Source of the DNA: Euborellia annulipes
Lineage: Eukaryota; Arthropoda; Insecta; Dermaptera; Anisolabididae
Direction: 5' to 3'
Length of the DNA stretch: 64,000 bases
NCBI GenBank assembly: GCA_023213315.1
Contig: JAKCPI010001597.1
Span: 1-64,000, forward strand
The notes beneath the pieces were generated by a model that was not told the origin of the DNA, did no database searches, and worked only from the letters and a program-made list of their open reading frames with translations. Both the position numbers and the translations under genes were made by a program. This document shows, in pieces, positions 47,602-58,562 of this stretch (the first letter of the stretch is position 1; each line of letters opens with the position of its first letter).

Positions 47602-47834
47602 CAAGGATGGATACAGGGGAGGGGTGTAAAGGGGGTAATTACCCCCTCCGAGATTTGAGAAAAATATATTTTTTTCGGGAAAAATTTAAAAATTTGATTT
47701 GTTATATATATTCTGGTAAACAAGTACAGATTGCGCCTTTAAATTACCGAAATTAAGAAAAATTGTGTGCTGTGCGGCCAGTCACACCAGATCCCCCCCC
47801 CCCCCCCCGAGAAACTCCTCTGAATCCGCCCTTG
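47602..47834. mobile_element. hAT-like MITE carrying an R1 fragment
   Basis: Termini CAAGGATGGATACAGGGGAG and CTCCTCTGAATCCGCCCTTG are inverted repeats. Target duplications ATTCAAGA (47594-47601) and ATACAAGA (47835-47842) match at 7 of 8. 47740-47793 is an R1 end piece (TTGTGTGCTGTGCGGCCAGT, CACACCAGAT). Confidence 0.78.
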
Positions 47835-47842
47835 ATACAAGA

Positions 47843-48452
47843 CCCTCATGAAATTTTTAAATTCAATCAAAATATTGAATATAATTTCTAGAAACGCCTA
47901 AAACTTATGCAACCAAATATTCGTATTGTCTTTTGCTTAGGAGCTTAAAGGCTACCTTATTCTTAGCGGCGGAATAAAAAAAAAATAAGGTATTTGAAAT
48001 CCACAATTAATTGAAATTAAATTATATACTATTATTGTTGTTATTTTATATATTATTTGAATAATCCTCGGGATGGATTTAATGAATACCAAGAAGACTT
48101 GAGCATATTTTTGCTCTCTCTCCTTTTGATTTCGTAACGTATATAATATACGCCTTCAAGTAAATTTATTCCATAACTTAGTTGGAAAATGACATCAATG
48201 AGTTTCTACAATGGCTTTTGTTTAATCAATGCCAGTATATTTGTTTACTTTTCACTAAAATAGGACGCAACCACCGCCATCACCGCGAGGGAGTGCAAAA
48301 GCTGCTTGCTTCTCTTTAAGAATTCTCTCGCTTCTTTAAGCCTCAACACTCTCTCTCTCTCTCTCACTTTTGAGATTAATTAAATAAGTTGAAAATAATA
48401 AATAATTTTTTATTTAAGAAAATTAGCGGCACAAAAAAAAATGAATGCTTGT
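47843..48452. other. AT-rich stretch with CT microsatellite
   Basis: CT repeats at 48350-48365; no other feature. Confidence 0.5.
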
Positions 48453-48456
48453 TTAA

Positions 48457-48700
48457 GGGGCTTCAGGAGATCATATTGAATCTTTAGTCCGAAACTACTG
48501 AAGCAATTTAAAGTATTTTTTTTAATGATTTAAAATTGTGAGCATTTTACATTATAGAATGAAAAAAAATATATATTTTTTATATTTAAAGAAAATGCAA
48601 AAAAAAAAAAATAAATAAAAATTAACGACCAAATAGTTCAGCACTCTTGCAAAAGATGGCAGGCTAGTCTAATATTCGACATTATCAGGTCACTTAAAAG
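48457..48700 (+). mobile_element. MITE M1, partial copy 3
   Basis: Starts after TTAA with GGGGCTTCAGGAGATCAT and later shares GTTCAGCACTCTTGCAAAAG and GATGGCAGGCTAGTCTAA with the other M1 copies. The interior is shortened and the right end absent. Confidence 0.65.
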
Positions 48701-48948
48701 CCTATAAACAATAGATAAAAAGGAGTGGGCAACCAAGTAATGATTCTCCACGAAATTAACAGAGATTTTTTTTTTAATTTATTTCATTAAACGTTAATTT
48801 ATTTTAAACTATACTGTAATAATGACTGGTATAGATGTGAAAATCACCCCAAAATTAGATATTGTTTGGTTTTAAGATAAACTAAAAAAAAATTCTATTC
48901 AGCCATTTTTGATTGAAATCTTCACCTGAATATATAGCCAAGAAGAAG

Positions 48949-49191
48949 AATGGGTCGTTTTGATAACTTACCTACCCCAACATTAAAATAGCCTCCCTAT
49001 GGGGAAATGCATGGTGTGTGTCCTTCAGCTATTTTAATGCTGAAGGACAAACACCATGTATTTCCCCATAGGGATGCTATTTTAATGTTGGGGTAGGTAG
49101 CATTAAAATAGCTGAAGGACACACACCATGTATTTCCCCATAGGGAGGCTATTTTAATGTTGGGGTAGGTAAGTTATCAAAACGACCCATT
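48949..49191. repeat. three-part inverted/tandem repeat
   Basis: A block with CCTACCCCAACATTAAAATA and TCCCTATGGGGAAATGCATG occurs once in one orientation (48965-49035) and twice in the other (49040-49105 and 49106-49180). Outer ends AATGGGTCGTTTTGATAACT and complement close the palindrome. Confidence 0.85.
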
Positions 49192-49261
49192 AAAAAATAC
49201 ACTATTAAATAAGGAATATTCAAAATCGCAGGTAGAAAGTATAAGAACAGAAAACGGATAT

Positions 49262-49350
49262 CTGCAGCCAATTATATTTATTCGAATATAAGCGAAATTT
49301 CGATCCTGTTTTGGAATCGTCTTCAGGATATTCTTCAATAAAAAAAATGT
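49262..49350 (-). repeat. hammerhead-like fragment
   Basis: The minus strand reads CTGAAGA, CGATTCC, AAAACA, GGATC, GAAATTTCG. Stem II GAT-TCC/GGATC is plausible; stem III and stem I are weak. Confidence 0.4.
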
Positions 49351-49877
49351 CAATAAATTGTTTCTCAATTGGCCTAACACCGGGGAGAGAGAAATCAATG
49401 CAATCTTTGCTCTTAGAATAATATATCATAGGAGGCAAAAACAATTTATTACCTCTCAAAATTTCAACATTGAATTTTTGACGGAATAGCAAATACTCTC
49501 TCTCTCTATAGGCCTACATATTTAGATAGGTAAAAATTAGGAAGAGATTTTAAAGAGAAAATAATTATTTTGAAGATTTATCTTTACAGGTCATTAGTAA
49601 GTCATGGTATAAATTCAGGCCCTTCAGTCCTATTAATGCGACTTACCGACTGAAGTGGCATTCTAAATTCATTATCATTATAAAATCCGGAATTAACAAC
49701 ATATTCACTTCAGATGATGAAAATGAAAGAGAATGAGGGTTATCTTTCTAATTTAATCACTCGCTCCCTCCCTCTTTCATTAAAGATTAAATAAAATGTA
49801 TCCTTCAAAAAAAAAAAAAAAAAAAAAAAAACTTTGAAAATGGAAAAAAAAATTTTAGAAAAACTATTAAACAATTT

Positions 49878-50530
49878 TTTACTTTCTCTTATCTCTATAT
49901 AAATGTTAATATATATAGAGAGAGAAAGTATTGGATTCATGTCAAAAATTCGATGTCGAGATTTTGATGGATCTTCACGTTTTGAGGTCCCCTGAATCCA
50001 AAAAAGTGGTTTTCGCGACATGGTCTGTCTGTGTGTGTGTGAACAATATATCTCAAGAACTAAAAGAGCTAAGAGGTTTAAATTTTATATTTAATTAAGG
50101 CACCCGAATGGGACGTGACACGAAGCTTTTAAACAAAATCGACCAAAGAGTACTAGTACTTTACTGATGCACTTTTTCAGTTTTTTTCGATTTTCTCAAA
50201 ATTTGCTCCAACGATTTTTTTTTTTTAATTCAAAAATCAATTATTTTTTAGATTATCTTTAAAATGTATATTCTCATTTTGTCATTGAAATCTTATGAAG
50301 ACCGCTTTACTCTTGTACCCCATAGAAAAGATAGGAGAAATGGTTGCCATGGTAACAATTTATAAATATTTTCCCATATAAATTTTACATCTTGAAAATC
50401 GAATGTACTGTACTGTCGGAAACTAAATACATGTCGACACAAAAAATCTGGCGTTACAAGCACAGTACACAAATTTCTCTTACCTTGGGTAATCGAAAGT
50501 TGTGCACTGTGCTTGTCACACCAGATTTTT
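49878..50530 (-). repeat. R1 repeat, complete
   Basis: From ACTTTCTCTTATCTCTATAT and GAATCCAAAAAAGTGGTTTT through TGGTTGCCATGGTAACAATT to the 5' hairpin (TTTCTCTTACCTTGGGTAAT, TTGTCACACCAGATTTTT). Confidence 0.94.
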
Positions 50531-50765
50531 AGAATAATATTACTAGCAGAATGTTTTCGTAACGTTATAAAAAATTCAGAAGAGTTAAAAAGTGAGATAT
50601 TTTCTGTTTTTGCTATAATCAAATAATGAATGTAATTCATTTTACATGCTAACTTAGAGCGACAAGATGTTGGTTTTTACGTTAATTTAATTATTGTGAT
50701 GTTTGTCTCGGTCGGTTTATTGGTCTCTAATTAAATAAAGCTAATGGGAAGCAGGGTATACTTAC

Positions 50766-50901
50766 TTAGAAGCGAGGAAAAAACGAATGTCCGGGTTGGG
50801 GCATGGACCACGAAGCACAAGGACGCAATTGCCGATCGATATGCGGTCACTTAACCAGGTACTGGGGCGGAGATTTGCGTCTAATAAGTCCAGACATGTC
50901 G
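50766..50901 (-). CDS. pancreatic-lipase-family exon A (N-terminal part)
   Basis: 136 bp. The acceptor is CTTATTGTTACAG, the donor GTAAGT after CGCTTCTAA. It reads TCLDLLDANLRPSTWLSD, then GNCVLVLRGPCPNPDIRFF and LAS, and its last AA joins exon B to make Lys. The CPNPDIRFFLAS-K block is the start of the lipase domain in this family (the strand usually written CPxPDIxFxLY). The two Cys residues probably enter disulfides, fitting a secreted enzyme, but no signal peptide is present here. It enters with two bases of a codon, so at least one coding exon lies upstream; none was found at 50902-64000. Confidence 0.92.
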
Positions 50902-51368
50902 CTGTAACAATAAGATAAATTTTTATTAAAAAAAAAGAGATTAAACAAAATTTTATAAAACTAATTTTGCATCTCTCTCAAGTTGTTTTTTTTTTTTTTG
51001 TTTGATTAATAAAAGTTTTTTTTTTTTTTTTAATTTCCACTCTGATTCGTAATATATCAATCGTAAATAATTATCAGTTACTCTTCTCTAAGCCCGTAGT
51101 TAAGGTTACAATGACAGCTGCTCAACATGAACTGTCATTTCAATTTGCGATTTGTTTCTAATAATGTTCGACAGTCGGACAAGTTGACATAAATTGCTAA
51201 ATATTCTACAGTTTGAAATAAAATTACGTTTTACTATCTCTTTGTTAAATTATTTTTATATTAATAAAATAAGAAGGTTAAGAGAAATCGCAAAATTATT
51301 TATTTAAATAATTGGGACAGTGAGTGAATGAACCCTTCTAAATACTTATTGATTTCATTTATATGAAT
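50902..51368. other. intronic stretch upstream of exon A
   Basis: AT-rich; no promoter or exon recognised. Confidence 0.45.
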
Positions 51369-51552
51369 GAACAGTCCGTGCCACAAGTTCCTGATGTGCT
51401 CGAGAGTGGACCCTTGAGCTTAGTCAACCAAACTAATATCATTTTTTTTTTTTAGGGAAAAGACAACACATATAACAGCTAAGCATTTTAGTTGCCTAAA
51501 CTTAAGGCTCCACTCTCGAGCACATCAGGCCTTTGTGGCGCCGACTGTTCAG
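51369..51552. repeat. fold-back element (family with 37985-38211)
   Basis: Arms GAACAGTCCGTGCCACAAGT... and ...TTGTGGCGCCGACTGTTC. Both contain CTGATGTGCTCGAGAGTGGA or its complement. Confidence 0.82.
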
Positions 51553-51689
51553 ATTTATTTTATACTATTTCCGCCTATTATCCTACTTTTATCTTATCTT
51601 ATACTATTAACTTGTTTGTTTGTAAGCAATCAGATCTCGAAAACGGCTCTAACGGTTTTTTTTTAATTTTAAATATATACTATTTTCAG

Positions 51690-51850
51690 CATTGGCGTAG
51701 CCAGAAACTTTTAATGAGGGGGGAGGGGGGCAGGTTCAAGAAAAATTTTTCAACCTTTGAAAAATTTAAGACTATTTTAGGGCATTTATAAATCATTTTT
51801 TTTTTTTTTAGCTAGAGTAAATTATTATATTTTACTTTCTCTTACCCTGT
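51690..51850. repeat. hAT-like MITE fragment (10448 family)
   Basis: Starts CATTGGCGTAGCCAG, and its interior (GAGTAAATTATTATATTTTA) is the inverse of 10525-10570. The opposite terminus is missing. Confidence 0.6.
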
Positions 51851-52154
51851 TTTATTCGTTTTGTAAATTTGCCATTTTAAAATAGTCATTATTTTTTTTT
51901 TTCATCTCAAGAATAATATATGTTAATCTATATTTCAAAGATGGTGGTAATTTGAAAGTTGAATAAAGTTTAAGGCCGTTTGGCTCGATGCCCGAAAAAT
52001 TATAAAATATTACATTTGAATTGTAATTATTTAAGACTATCTAATAAATCTTTTAATTTTTAACACCGTCACAATTAGCAAGTATTTTTTGTATTTAAAT
52101 TTCATATAAAAAAAAAAATTATTTATAATGCTTTGAATTTGTCGATTTGTCATA

Positions 52155-52305
52155 TATTTTTTTTTTTAACACTCACACTTTTTTCTCATTTCACACTCAC
52201 ATTCACACAGTCTTTTGGGCAACTTAGGCCATTTAAGACGTTGACGATAACCGTTATTATATCAATTGGGGGTCCAGGTATTTCTATTTAAGTCATTTGG
52301 TGATT
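52155..52305 (-). repeat. SINE-1 3' part
   Basis: A T-run, then ACACTCACACTTTTTTCTCA and GGCAACTTAGGCCATTTAAG: the complement of the SINE-1 tail and body without the tRNA-like head. Confidence 0.75.
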
Positions 52306-53442
52306 TATCATATATAAAAGTACTTATAGCATATTTAATAATAATTAATCTTTTATATTATAGAAAAAAATAAAAAAAAAACAACGATGATCGATTGATT
52401 ATTAAGTGGAGAGGTGAAATGAGATATTTCAAATGCCAATTGAAATTATCCCCCTTTTAGAAATGATTCATTAGCGTTAATGACAGACAATCGGGCAGAT
52501 GGACAGTGCATTGCCATGCTTTATTATTATATATATATTTAGCATGATGCTGAAGTTTCCATCAACAAAATTAGACCTAGCTCACATTTAATTAGATTTA
52601 TTGTGAAGAAATAATTATTTTTACTTCTTGTATTGCTATTTAAAAAATTCTTGAAAATCAAATTATTTTTATCAAAATTTGCAGGAACTTTGCATTTATA
52701 TACAATTTTATTTGCCTTGATGAAGGTCGTGTTTGCCGACTGAAAAGTCGGTGAATAAAAATTAAAAAAAAAATATTTTTTTATTTAATCTACTGGCTGC
52801 AAAGATCCTGCGAATCCTGATTAAATCTCCCCCGTCATAAAACATTAAGTTCAAATTATTTTATTTATTCGATCAATTTCCTCTTCTTTATCACGATTTA
52901 TGTAGAAATATTTATATTTCGTTGGGACTTTGGAATATGATATACGGAAACGTTATGGCATGTTGTTATCTCCATATTTATTTATTTTCCATGAGGAAGA
53001 AGATGAAGAATAAGTGGGGGGGATATCCCCTCTGGGAGATGATGGGATCTCTAATAATATTAGGTCATCCAATTAGGGTAGGAAATTAGGTCCCTTCGGG
53101 ATTCTCAGCTCCCATTTTCTCTCTTCAAATATCAAAGAATAAATTTGAATTTGGAGAGTTAAAACTTTCCAATGAATATTCTAATTTAGTATTATATATA
53201 TGAGAGAGAAGATGAAATGGAAAGGGTTGTAATAATGTGCCTCCTCGTTAACCCTAAAATGTTATATATTTAAATTTAGAATTGAAAGTGTATGATTAAA
53301 GAAATGATCTAAAATATTATCCAACCGTATGATCGTTAAAACCCCTAGAAGTTAGGCATCCCTTTTTTCAGACAAAACGTTACTCATTTACAAATACGTA
53401 GAGAATAAAGAAAAATTTTCTTTTTTTACAAACGCTCTGTTA
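52306..53442. other. intronic stretch without recognised feature
   Basis: 52715-52765 (TTGATGAAGGTCG, then CGACTGAAAAGTCGG) is a very degenerate hammerhead-like hairpin. Otherwise nothing. Confidence 0.4.
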
Positions 53443-53842
53443 CATGGCGTAGCCACGGGGGGAGGGGGATTTGGGGGTTCAACCCCCTCCCCCCTCCCCA
53501 TGGGATTCAAGCCATGACTAGATATTTAGGCTCTATAATACAAAATATTTGATAATTTGGGCTAGCAATTCTATAATTGTATTGTATTTTAAAAAAGTAA
53601 AATGAAAATTATTTTCTGGTCTTTAATATTTTCCTAGTAACACTAATTAATTATTAATGAGTAGATTAGTTGAATCTTACTAATCATGTAAATTGTTGTA
53701 ATATAGTATATTTCCTGTAACAAATTTTTTAAAATATAAACCGTACTTTGAAAACCGATTTATTTCATTAGACTTCTTATTATACTGCTTCATTATTGGG
53801 AGAGGAGGGGAGGGGGGTCAAAAATTTCTAGCTACGCCTTTG
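53443..53842. mobile_element. hAT-like MITE, ~400 bp
   Basis: Termini CATGGCGTAGCCACGGGG and TTTCTAGCTACGCCTTTG. The interior shares CAAGCCATGACTAGATATTT with 10448-10686. No clear 8-bp duplication, so probably old. Confidence 0.72.
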
Positions 53843-53860
53843 CCAAGTTAAATTATATAT

Positions 53861-54247
53861 GAGTATCAGGATGAAGAAAGCAAAGCAGCTAGTATTTATT
53901 TCATTTATTTAATACCCATTAGGCTTACGTTTCGGTCTCGGTCGAGACCATCTTCAGAGCTACAACATAGCAAGGATGAGGATAATAAGGATATAATTGA
54001 GTCTATGATATTTATATCATATTGACAGCCCATAAGGTATATATATTTTTCATATCTTTTATATTGTGTATAATTAGTCATGAATTACTAATGTGTTGTA
54101 AGAAAATTGTAATTTTAAAATTTATCCACATCCTTGCTATGATGTAGCTCTGAAGATGGTCTCGACCGAGACCTAAACGTTAGTCTAATGGTTATTAAAA
54201 AAAATGAAATAAATACTAGCTGCTTTTCTTTCTTCATCCTGATACTC
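53861..54247. repeat. palindromic element with hammerhead-like cores
   Basis: Arms run from GAGTATCAGGATGAAGAAAG to its complement. On the minus strand (about 53966 to 53921): GTAGCT, CTGAAGA, extra T, stem II GGTCTC/GAGACC with loop GACC, GAAAC, GTA, AGCCTAATGG. Stem I pairs GCT with AGC. The plus-strand copy (54147-54190) has GAAA changed to TAAA, which should abolish activity. The outer end GAAATAAATACTAGCTGC matches the 8.3 kb element. Confidence 0.68.
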
Positions 54248-54970
54248 ATCAATAACTTTTAACCAGCTATAAATCTACTTTTCTCTACATCTATTAAATT
54301 ATATACTTTACACTCATAAATAGAAAAATTTAAACACTAGCATGTGTCGTCACACGTTCTCTATTTGTTTAAACACAATGAATGTTTTTGGGAAAACGTG
54401 AGTTCGTCTCTCGAATGTATTATATTTTTTCTATATACAAGTTTAAGGTAAACATTTTAAAAATTTTTGATATTACAATTTAAAAAAAAAAATAATATAT
54501 TTCAAAGAGGCTTGTTTTCTAAATGAAAATTTAAATTGAACTTTAAGAGAAAAACGACGAATTATGTATTAAAAAACGTAAGTAATTTATTAATGATATA
54601 AAATTTCTTTTAAAAGCCTTCCTTTCACATCTCCTTTGAGATAATCCTCACTTATTTACCTCTTAATATTTTAAGAAGTAAGCTTGAATAAATAAATATA
54701 ATTCTTTAAAAAAAAAATATTAAGATTTACTTATGCAGGGTAGATATTTCAATTAATGTAATTGGAAAGTTGTGCTGAATTATACGAAAAAAGTGCGAGT
54801 ATTTAGAAAAAATAAATAAAAATAAAGAAAATTAATCAAATAAAATGAAAATAAAGTTTATCAACTCGATTTTTTAATGCATTTATGTCCATCTACTAAA
54901 CTATCGCTCGACTAAATCGACCGTGTCTGTCCAGCATTAAACTTACTTTTTTATTGTCGATATTAATTTA
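54248..54970. other. AT-rich stretch without recognised feature
   Basis: Nothing recognised. Confidence 0.5.
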
Positions 54971-55189
54971 CTCGAGGTGAATAGAGAGAAAATGGCGACA
55001 AAAAGTGGTCATCTACTAAAGCTTTGGCGCTGAGATCGCACTGCACGATTCACACCAGCTATTCGATTGGGTCAAATTATGCAGCAAAATCTACATCCCC
55101 GGCCCAAGTTTCAAACGAACAGAATGCAAGTTATACTAATTAAAAATATTGCGTAAATTATGTTGCAATGGCAAGCGAAACGAACAAAC
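54971..55189 (+). repeat. dispersed repeat R5, copy 2
   Basis: The inverse of 18204-18447; see that entry for shared blocks. Confidence 0.8.
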
Positions 55190-55984
55190 CTAATATGAAG
55201 TTTATCTATTAACCCCAACGATGCTCATTCTTTAAATGAATGCCATTGTACAAAATTATAATCCCCTCCGAAAAGAAATCCTGGTTCTATAATAGTATTC
55301 CTCTATTGTTAATAAAAGAATTCAACTGTCCATTAAACAAACATTTATATCAAAACTAATCCGCACCAGAATTAGCAAAAAAAAAAAAAGAGATAATACA
55401 AATTTATTTTACTAATTTAAATAGGAAATATTATCAAAGACAAAAAAAAAAAAGAAAAACTTTTTGTTAATTATTGTGTTATGCAGATAAAAAATTATCA
55501 TTTTAATTACAGAAATTTTTCTCTATTTTATAACAGCTTTTTTTTTAATTTATATTATCATTTTAATTGCATCATATATACAAATAATATGAGTTAATAA
55601 ATTAAAAAAAATATTCAACCACTAATACGTCACAAATAAATAACGTTTTTAGAATAATTATTATTATTACTCATAAAATTAACATTGGAAATGAATATTT
55701 TTTTATTTTATTATTTGTGTGATTAAAAAAAAAAAAAAATGGTTTTGTAATTAATTAAACTTTTTATTTGTTAATATACTGTATATTCAAATAGAGTAGA
55801 ATAAATTTAGAATTAAAGTGTTATTTTTGAAGCATTTATAATTTATTCTTGGGTTATTAATGGTTAATAAAAAGTTTAGTTAAATATAATGTTCAACAAA
55901 AATTCAAAAATAGAATTTTATAGATACAAACAAATAATACTACGTAACATTGTTTTGGGTCATTCAAATTTATATTTTCAATTC
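55190..55984. other. AT-rich stretch without recognised feature
   Basis: Nothing recognised. Confidence 0.5.
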
Positions 55985-56115
55985 AATGTTCATCGATATT
56001 TTGAAGGCATGTTTTGAGGATCTCCGATTCCAAAAAAGTAGGTCCCGCAAAATGGTCTGCCTATTAATTTAAAGGAAGAAGAGAAAGAGCTAGGAGATTG
56101 AAATTATTTATTTAA

Positions 56116-56632
56116 AGGCCGTTTCACACGTAGGGTTTTCAGGTTGCATTGCATGCGATCTGAAGTCACTGCAAGCAGAGCCAGCAGTGTGATGCACTCA
56201 CACCAGACATGCAACCAGCGAATAAAACTTGAACTGTCAAAAATTATAATAATACGTATTAATATATTCACACGTCTCAGGGGGAGGGGCTTATTCAAGC
56301 ATAATGAATTTGGAATTCTAATATTGGCGGAAATGGCCGAATATTCCCCTCTGGTGGCCACCTTTTTTTTTATAAAATATTTAAATAAAACGTAAGCTGT
56401 CAAAATAAAATAACCTCACTTTTTGGTTAAAGTCAGCTATGTTGGATGACGTGAAAAATTCGACTCTGTGATTGGGGGGCCCCCCCGGTTGATGCATGGG
56501 TTTGGAAAAAAGGCATGCAAAAAAATAGAACATGCGGAATCAGCCAAAAACCCATGCAATCAGACGCTAGTGTCATAAATGACGTCATATCGCATGCGAT
56601 ATAACAAGAAAACCCTCCGTGTGAAGCGGCCT
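56116..56632. mobile_element. PIF/Harbinger-like MITE, 517 bp
   Basis: Termini AGGCCGTTTCACACGTAGGG and CTCCGTGTGAAGCGGCCT are inverted repeats flanked by TAA (56113-56115 and 56633-56635). Removing one TAA restores R1. A 3-bp TWA target is typical of PIF/Harbinger. Open frames inside on both strands are not transposase-like. Confidence 0.8.
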
Positions 56633-56825
56633 TAAGTTAGGCACCCCTGGCTCGGGACACGAAGCTTTTGAACAAAATCGGCCAAAAGGTAATCGTACTT
56701 ATGCATTTTTAAGTCTTTTTCAATTCGCTCTAACGATTTTGATTAAAATTTTTCTTTTTTAGATTCTCTTTAAAATGTATATTCTCATTTTGCCCATGAA
56801 ATCTTTTGAAGCACACTTTACTCTT

Positions 56826-57089
56826 TTTTTTTTTTTTTTTTTTTAAACATTCACACTTTTTTCTCATTCACACTCACATTCACACAGTCTTTTCGGCAAC
56901 TGAGGCCATTTAAGACTTTTTACGATAATCAGTATGTTTAATATATCAATTGTGGGGTCCAGGCATTTTTATTTAAGTCATTTGGTATCTAAATGCCTTA
57001 AATAAAATTATCGGACTGCCTGGGGTCCGAACCCGAGACGTTCGGTATAGAAGGTAGGCACGCTACCAACTACTCCAAGCCCCTTGGGC
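56826..57089 (-). mobile_element. SINE-1, full length, nested in R1
   Basis: Target duplication CACTTTACTCTT at 56814-56825 and 57090-57101. The minus strand has head GGGGCTTGGAGTAGTTGGTA and B box CGGGTTCGGACCCCAGG, then the body and tail ending in an A-run (T-run on plus). Confidence 0.9.
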
Positions 57090-57283
57090 CACTTTACTCT
57101 TGTATTTCATAGGAAAGATAGGATAAATGGTTGTCATGGTAACAAAATATAATTACTGTCGGAAACTAAATAGGCCTATATGTCGACCCAAAAAATCTGG
57201 CGTGATAAGCACAGAACACAACTTTCAATTACCTTCGGTAATTGAAAGTTGCACACTGTGCGACAAGAAACACCAGATTTTTA

Positions 57284-57690
57284 AATTTTAAATGCTAAAA
57301 AAAAAACCGTAATTAAAATGTTTAAAATCTCCATATTATGATGCTTATATAATATTTTATAACAAGAGCGGGTTTTTCAAAAGCTTTTAAAATAGTTGAA
57401 TAAAGGTTAATTAATTAATTAATTAATTAATTCTCGCTTATGAAGGCCCAAAAGGGGATAAAGAGGAGAGAGGGGGAAAGCTCTCGAACCCTCGGATTAA
57501 AGCTCGATACGATCATGTATCAAATTCCCTCTGATTGGAGGATTAAGTTGCTCTCATCTGCTTATGCCTTGTTCAATGAGTAACGTTTCAATTAGTGATT
57601 GAGAAGGATGGGGCATTTGAGGACATTTAGCACACTATCTAAATATAATAATCTGCTAGATATGTATAATAAAATTATTAAATAAATAAA
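57284..57690. other. AT-rich stretch with TTAA simple repeat
   Basis: TTAA repeated at 57401-57432; nothing else. Confidence 0.55.
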
Positions 57691-58049
57691 TATAAGTTAG
57701 AGTCTTTCTAATCCGGACTCCGGCTAATCCGGCGTGTTGAAAAGCCACTTCTTAAACTTTTTCCAAATAAATAAAAAATAATTATACTTTATCTTTCTTT
57801 AATAGTGTTACATATTAATATTTGAATTCTCGAAGACAAAGACTAATCAAGTATTCTTAGAAATACATTGTGGCCAACATAGGCGCGAAATGTGTTGAGG
57901 ATATAAAAGGAATGAGTGCCACTGCATTGCCATCAGTTGTTTGTAAACGTTATCGGGTAACGGTACTAATAAATTTTATGTTTCGGGTAATCCGGCATTT
58001 TCAGAATCCGTCATAGGGCCGATCCCGTTTAGGCAAGACTCTACGGTAT
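57691..58049. mobile_element. pogo-like MITE candidate
   Basis: TTAGAGTCTTTCTAATCCGG at the left and GTTTAGGCAAGACTCTACGG at the right are imperfect inverted ends, with more AATCCGGC words inside, in the style of pogo/Tigger-type termini. Confidence 0.5.
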
Positions 58050-58409
58050 TAAATTTGGTTCTCGATCTTGGACTAAAGGGGATTTTTGTGGCGCGTGTGG
58101 CCCTTGTTGTCGAAGCGCCTTACTTACATCATTAATAATAATAATAATATATTCAGTGTATAATTTTTATTTAATACAGTGAAATTTATTAGAGCATGTT
58201 CGATTCAAGCTTCCAAACGCTGTAATCTCTCATCGGTGAACTAAAGCCCAGTCAAAATTTGTATATTAAAATTCAAGCAGGGCAGTATATGAGAAATGAT
58301 TTAAATGCATATATATTTTTTTTTTTTTACAGTGCATTTAAACCTCGAAAACAGGATTAGTAATGTTAGCGAGGTGAATAGCAGCTGAATCAATATGTAG
58401 TATAAAAAT
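58050..58409. other. stretch without recognised feature
   Basis: Nothing recognised. Confidence 0.5.
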
Positions 58410-58500
58410 AAAAGGCCGAGCAGCTATGTTTATTTCTTTATTAAAGAACCCATAGGGACGATTCGGTCAACTATGCGACCATCTTCATGGCTAGAGTTCA
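58410..58500 (-). repeat. degenerate hammerhead-like arm
   Basis: The minus strand reads ATGAAGA, TGGTCGC, loop, TTGACC, GAATCGTC, then CCTATGGG and the AATAAAGAAATAAACATAGC tail shared with the 8.3 and 54.0 kb elements. Core mutated; single arm only. Confidence 0.5.
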
Positions 58501-58562
58501 GTCAATAGAAAAACCTTTTAAGTTCTTTGACAGATATTTCATAAATAGATATTAATTATATA

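Larger units (their letters stand above)
16266..50901 (-). other. lipase gene span (four internal exons visible)
   Basis: Exons A (50766-50901), B (39812-39945), C (23646-23897) and D (16266-16442) are in order on the minus strand with compatible phases: 2 between A and B, 1 between B and C, 1 between C and D, 1 after D. Junction codons come out as AAA (Lys), GAG (Glu) and GGG (Gly), each fitting the family. Visible introns are 10820, 15914 and 7203 bp, packed with repeats. Missing are the signal-peptide/start exon and the C-terminal exon(s) with the catalytic His; they may lie outside the window or be too diverged to see. No promoter or polyadenylation site can be assigned. Confidence 0.88.
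55985..57283 (-). repeat. R1 repeat with two nested insertions
   Basis: R1 pieces 55985-56115, 56633-56825 and 57090-57283 read continuously on the minus strand (CGATTCCAAAAAAGTAGGTC, TAAGTTAGGCACCCCTGGCT, CTCATTTTGCCCATGAAATC, GGTTGTCATGGTAACAAAAT, then the 5' hairpin). A MITE and a SINE split it. Confidence 0.9.

Noticed and set aside
56104..56403. 99-codon minus-strand frame near 56.2 kb as a gene
   Set aside because: It lies within the PIF/Harbinger-like MITE bounded by inverted ends and TAA duplications and shows no transposase motif.
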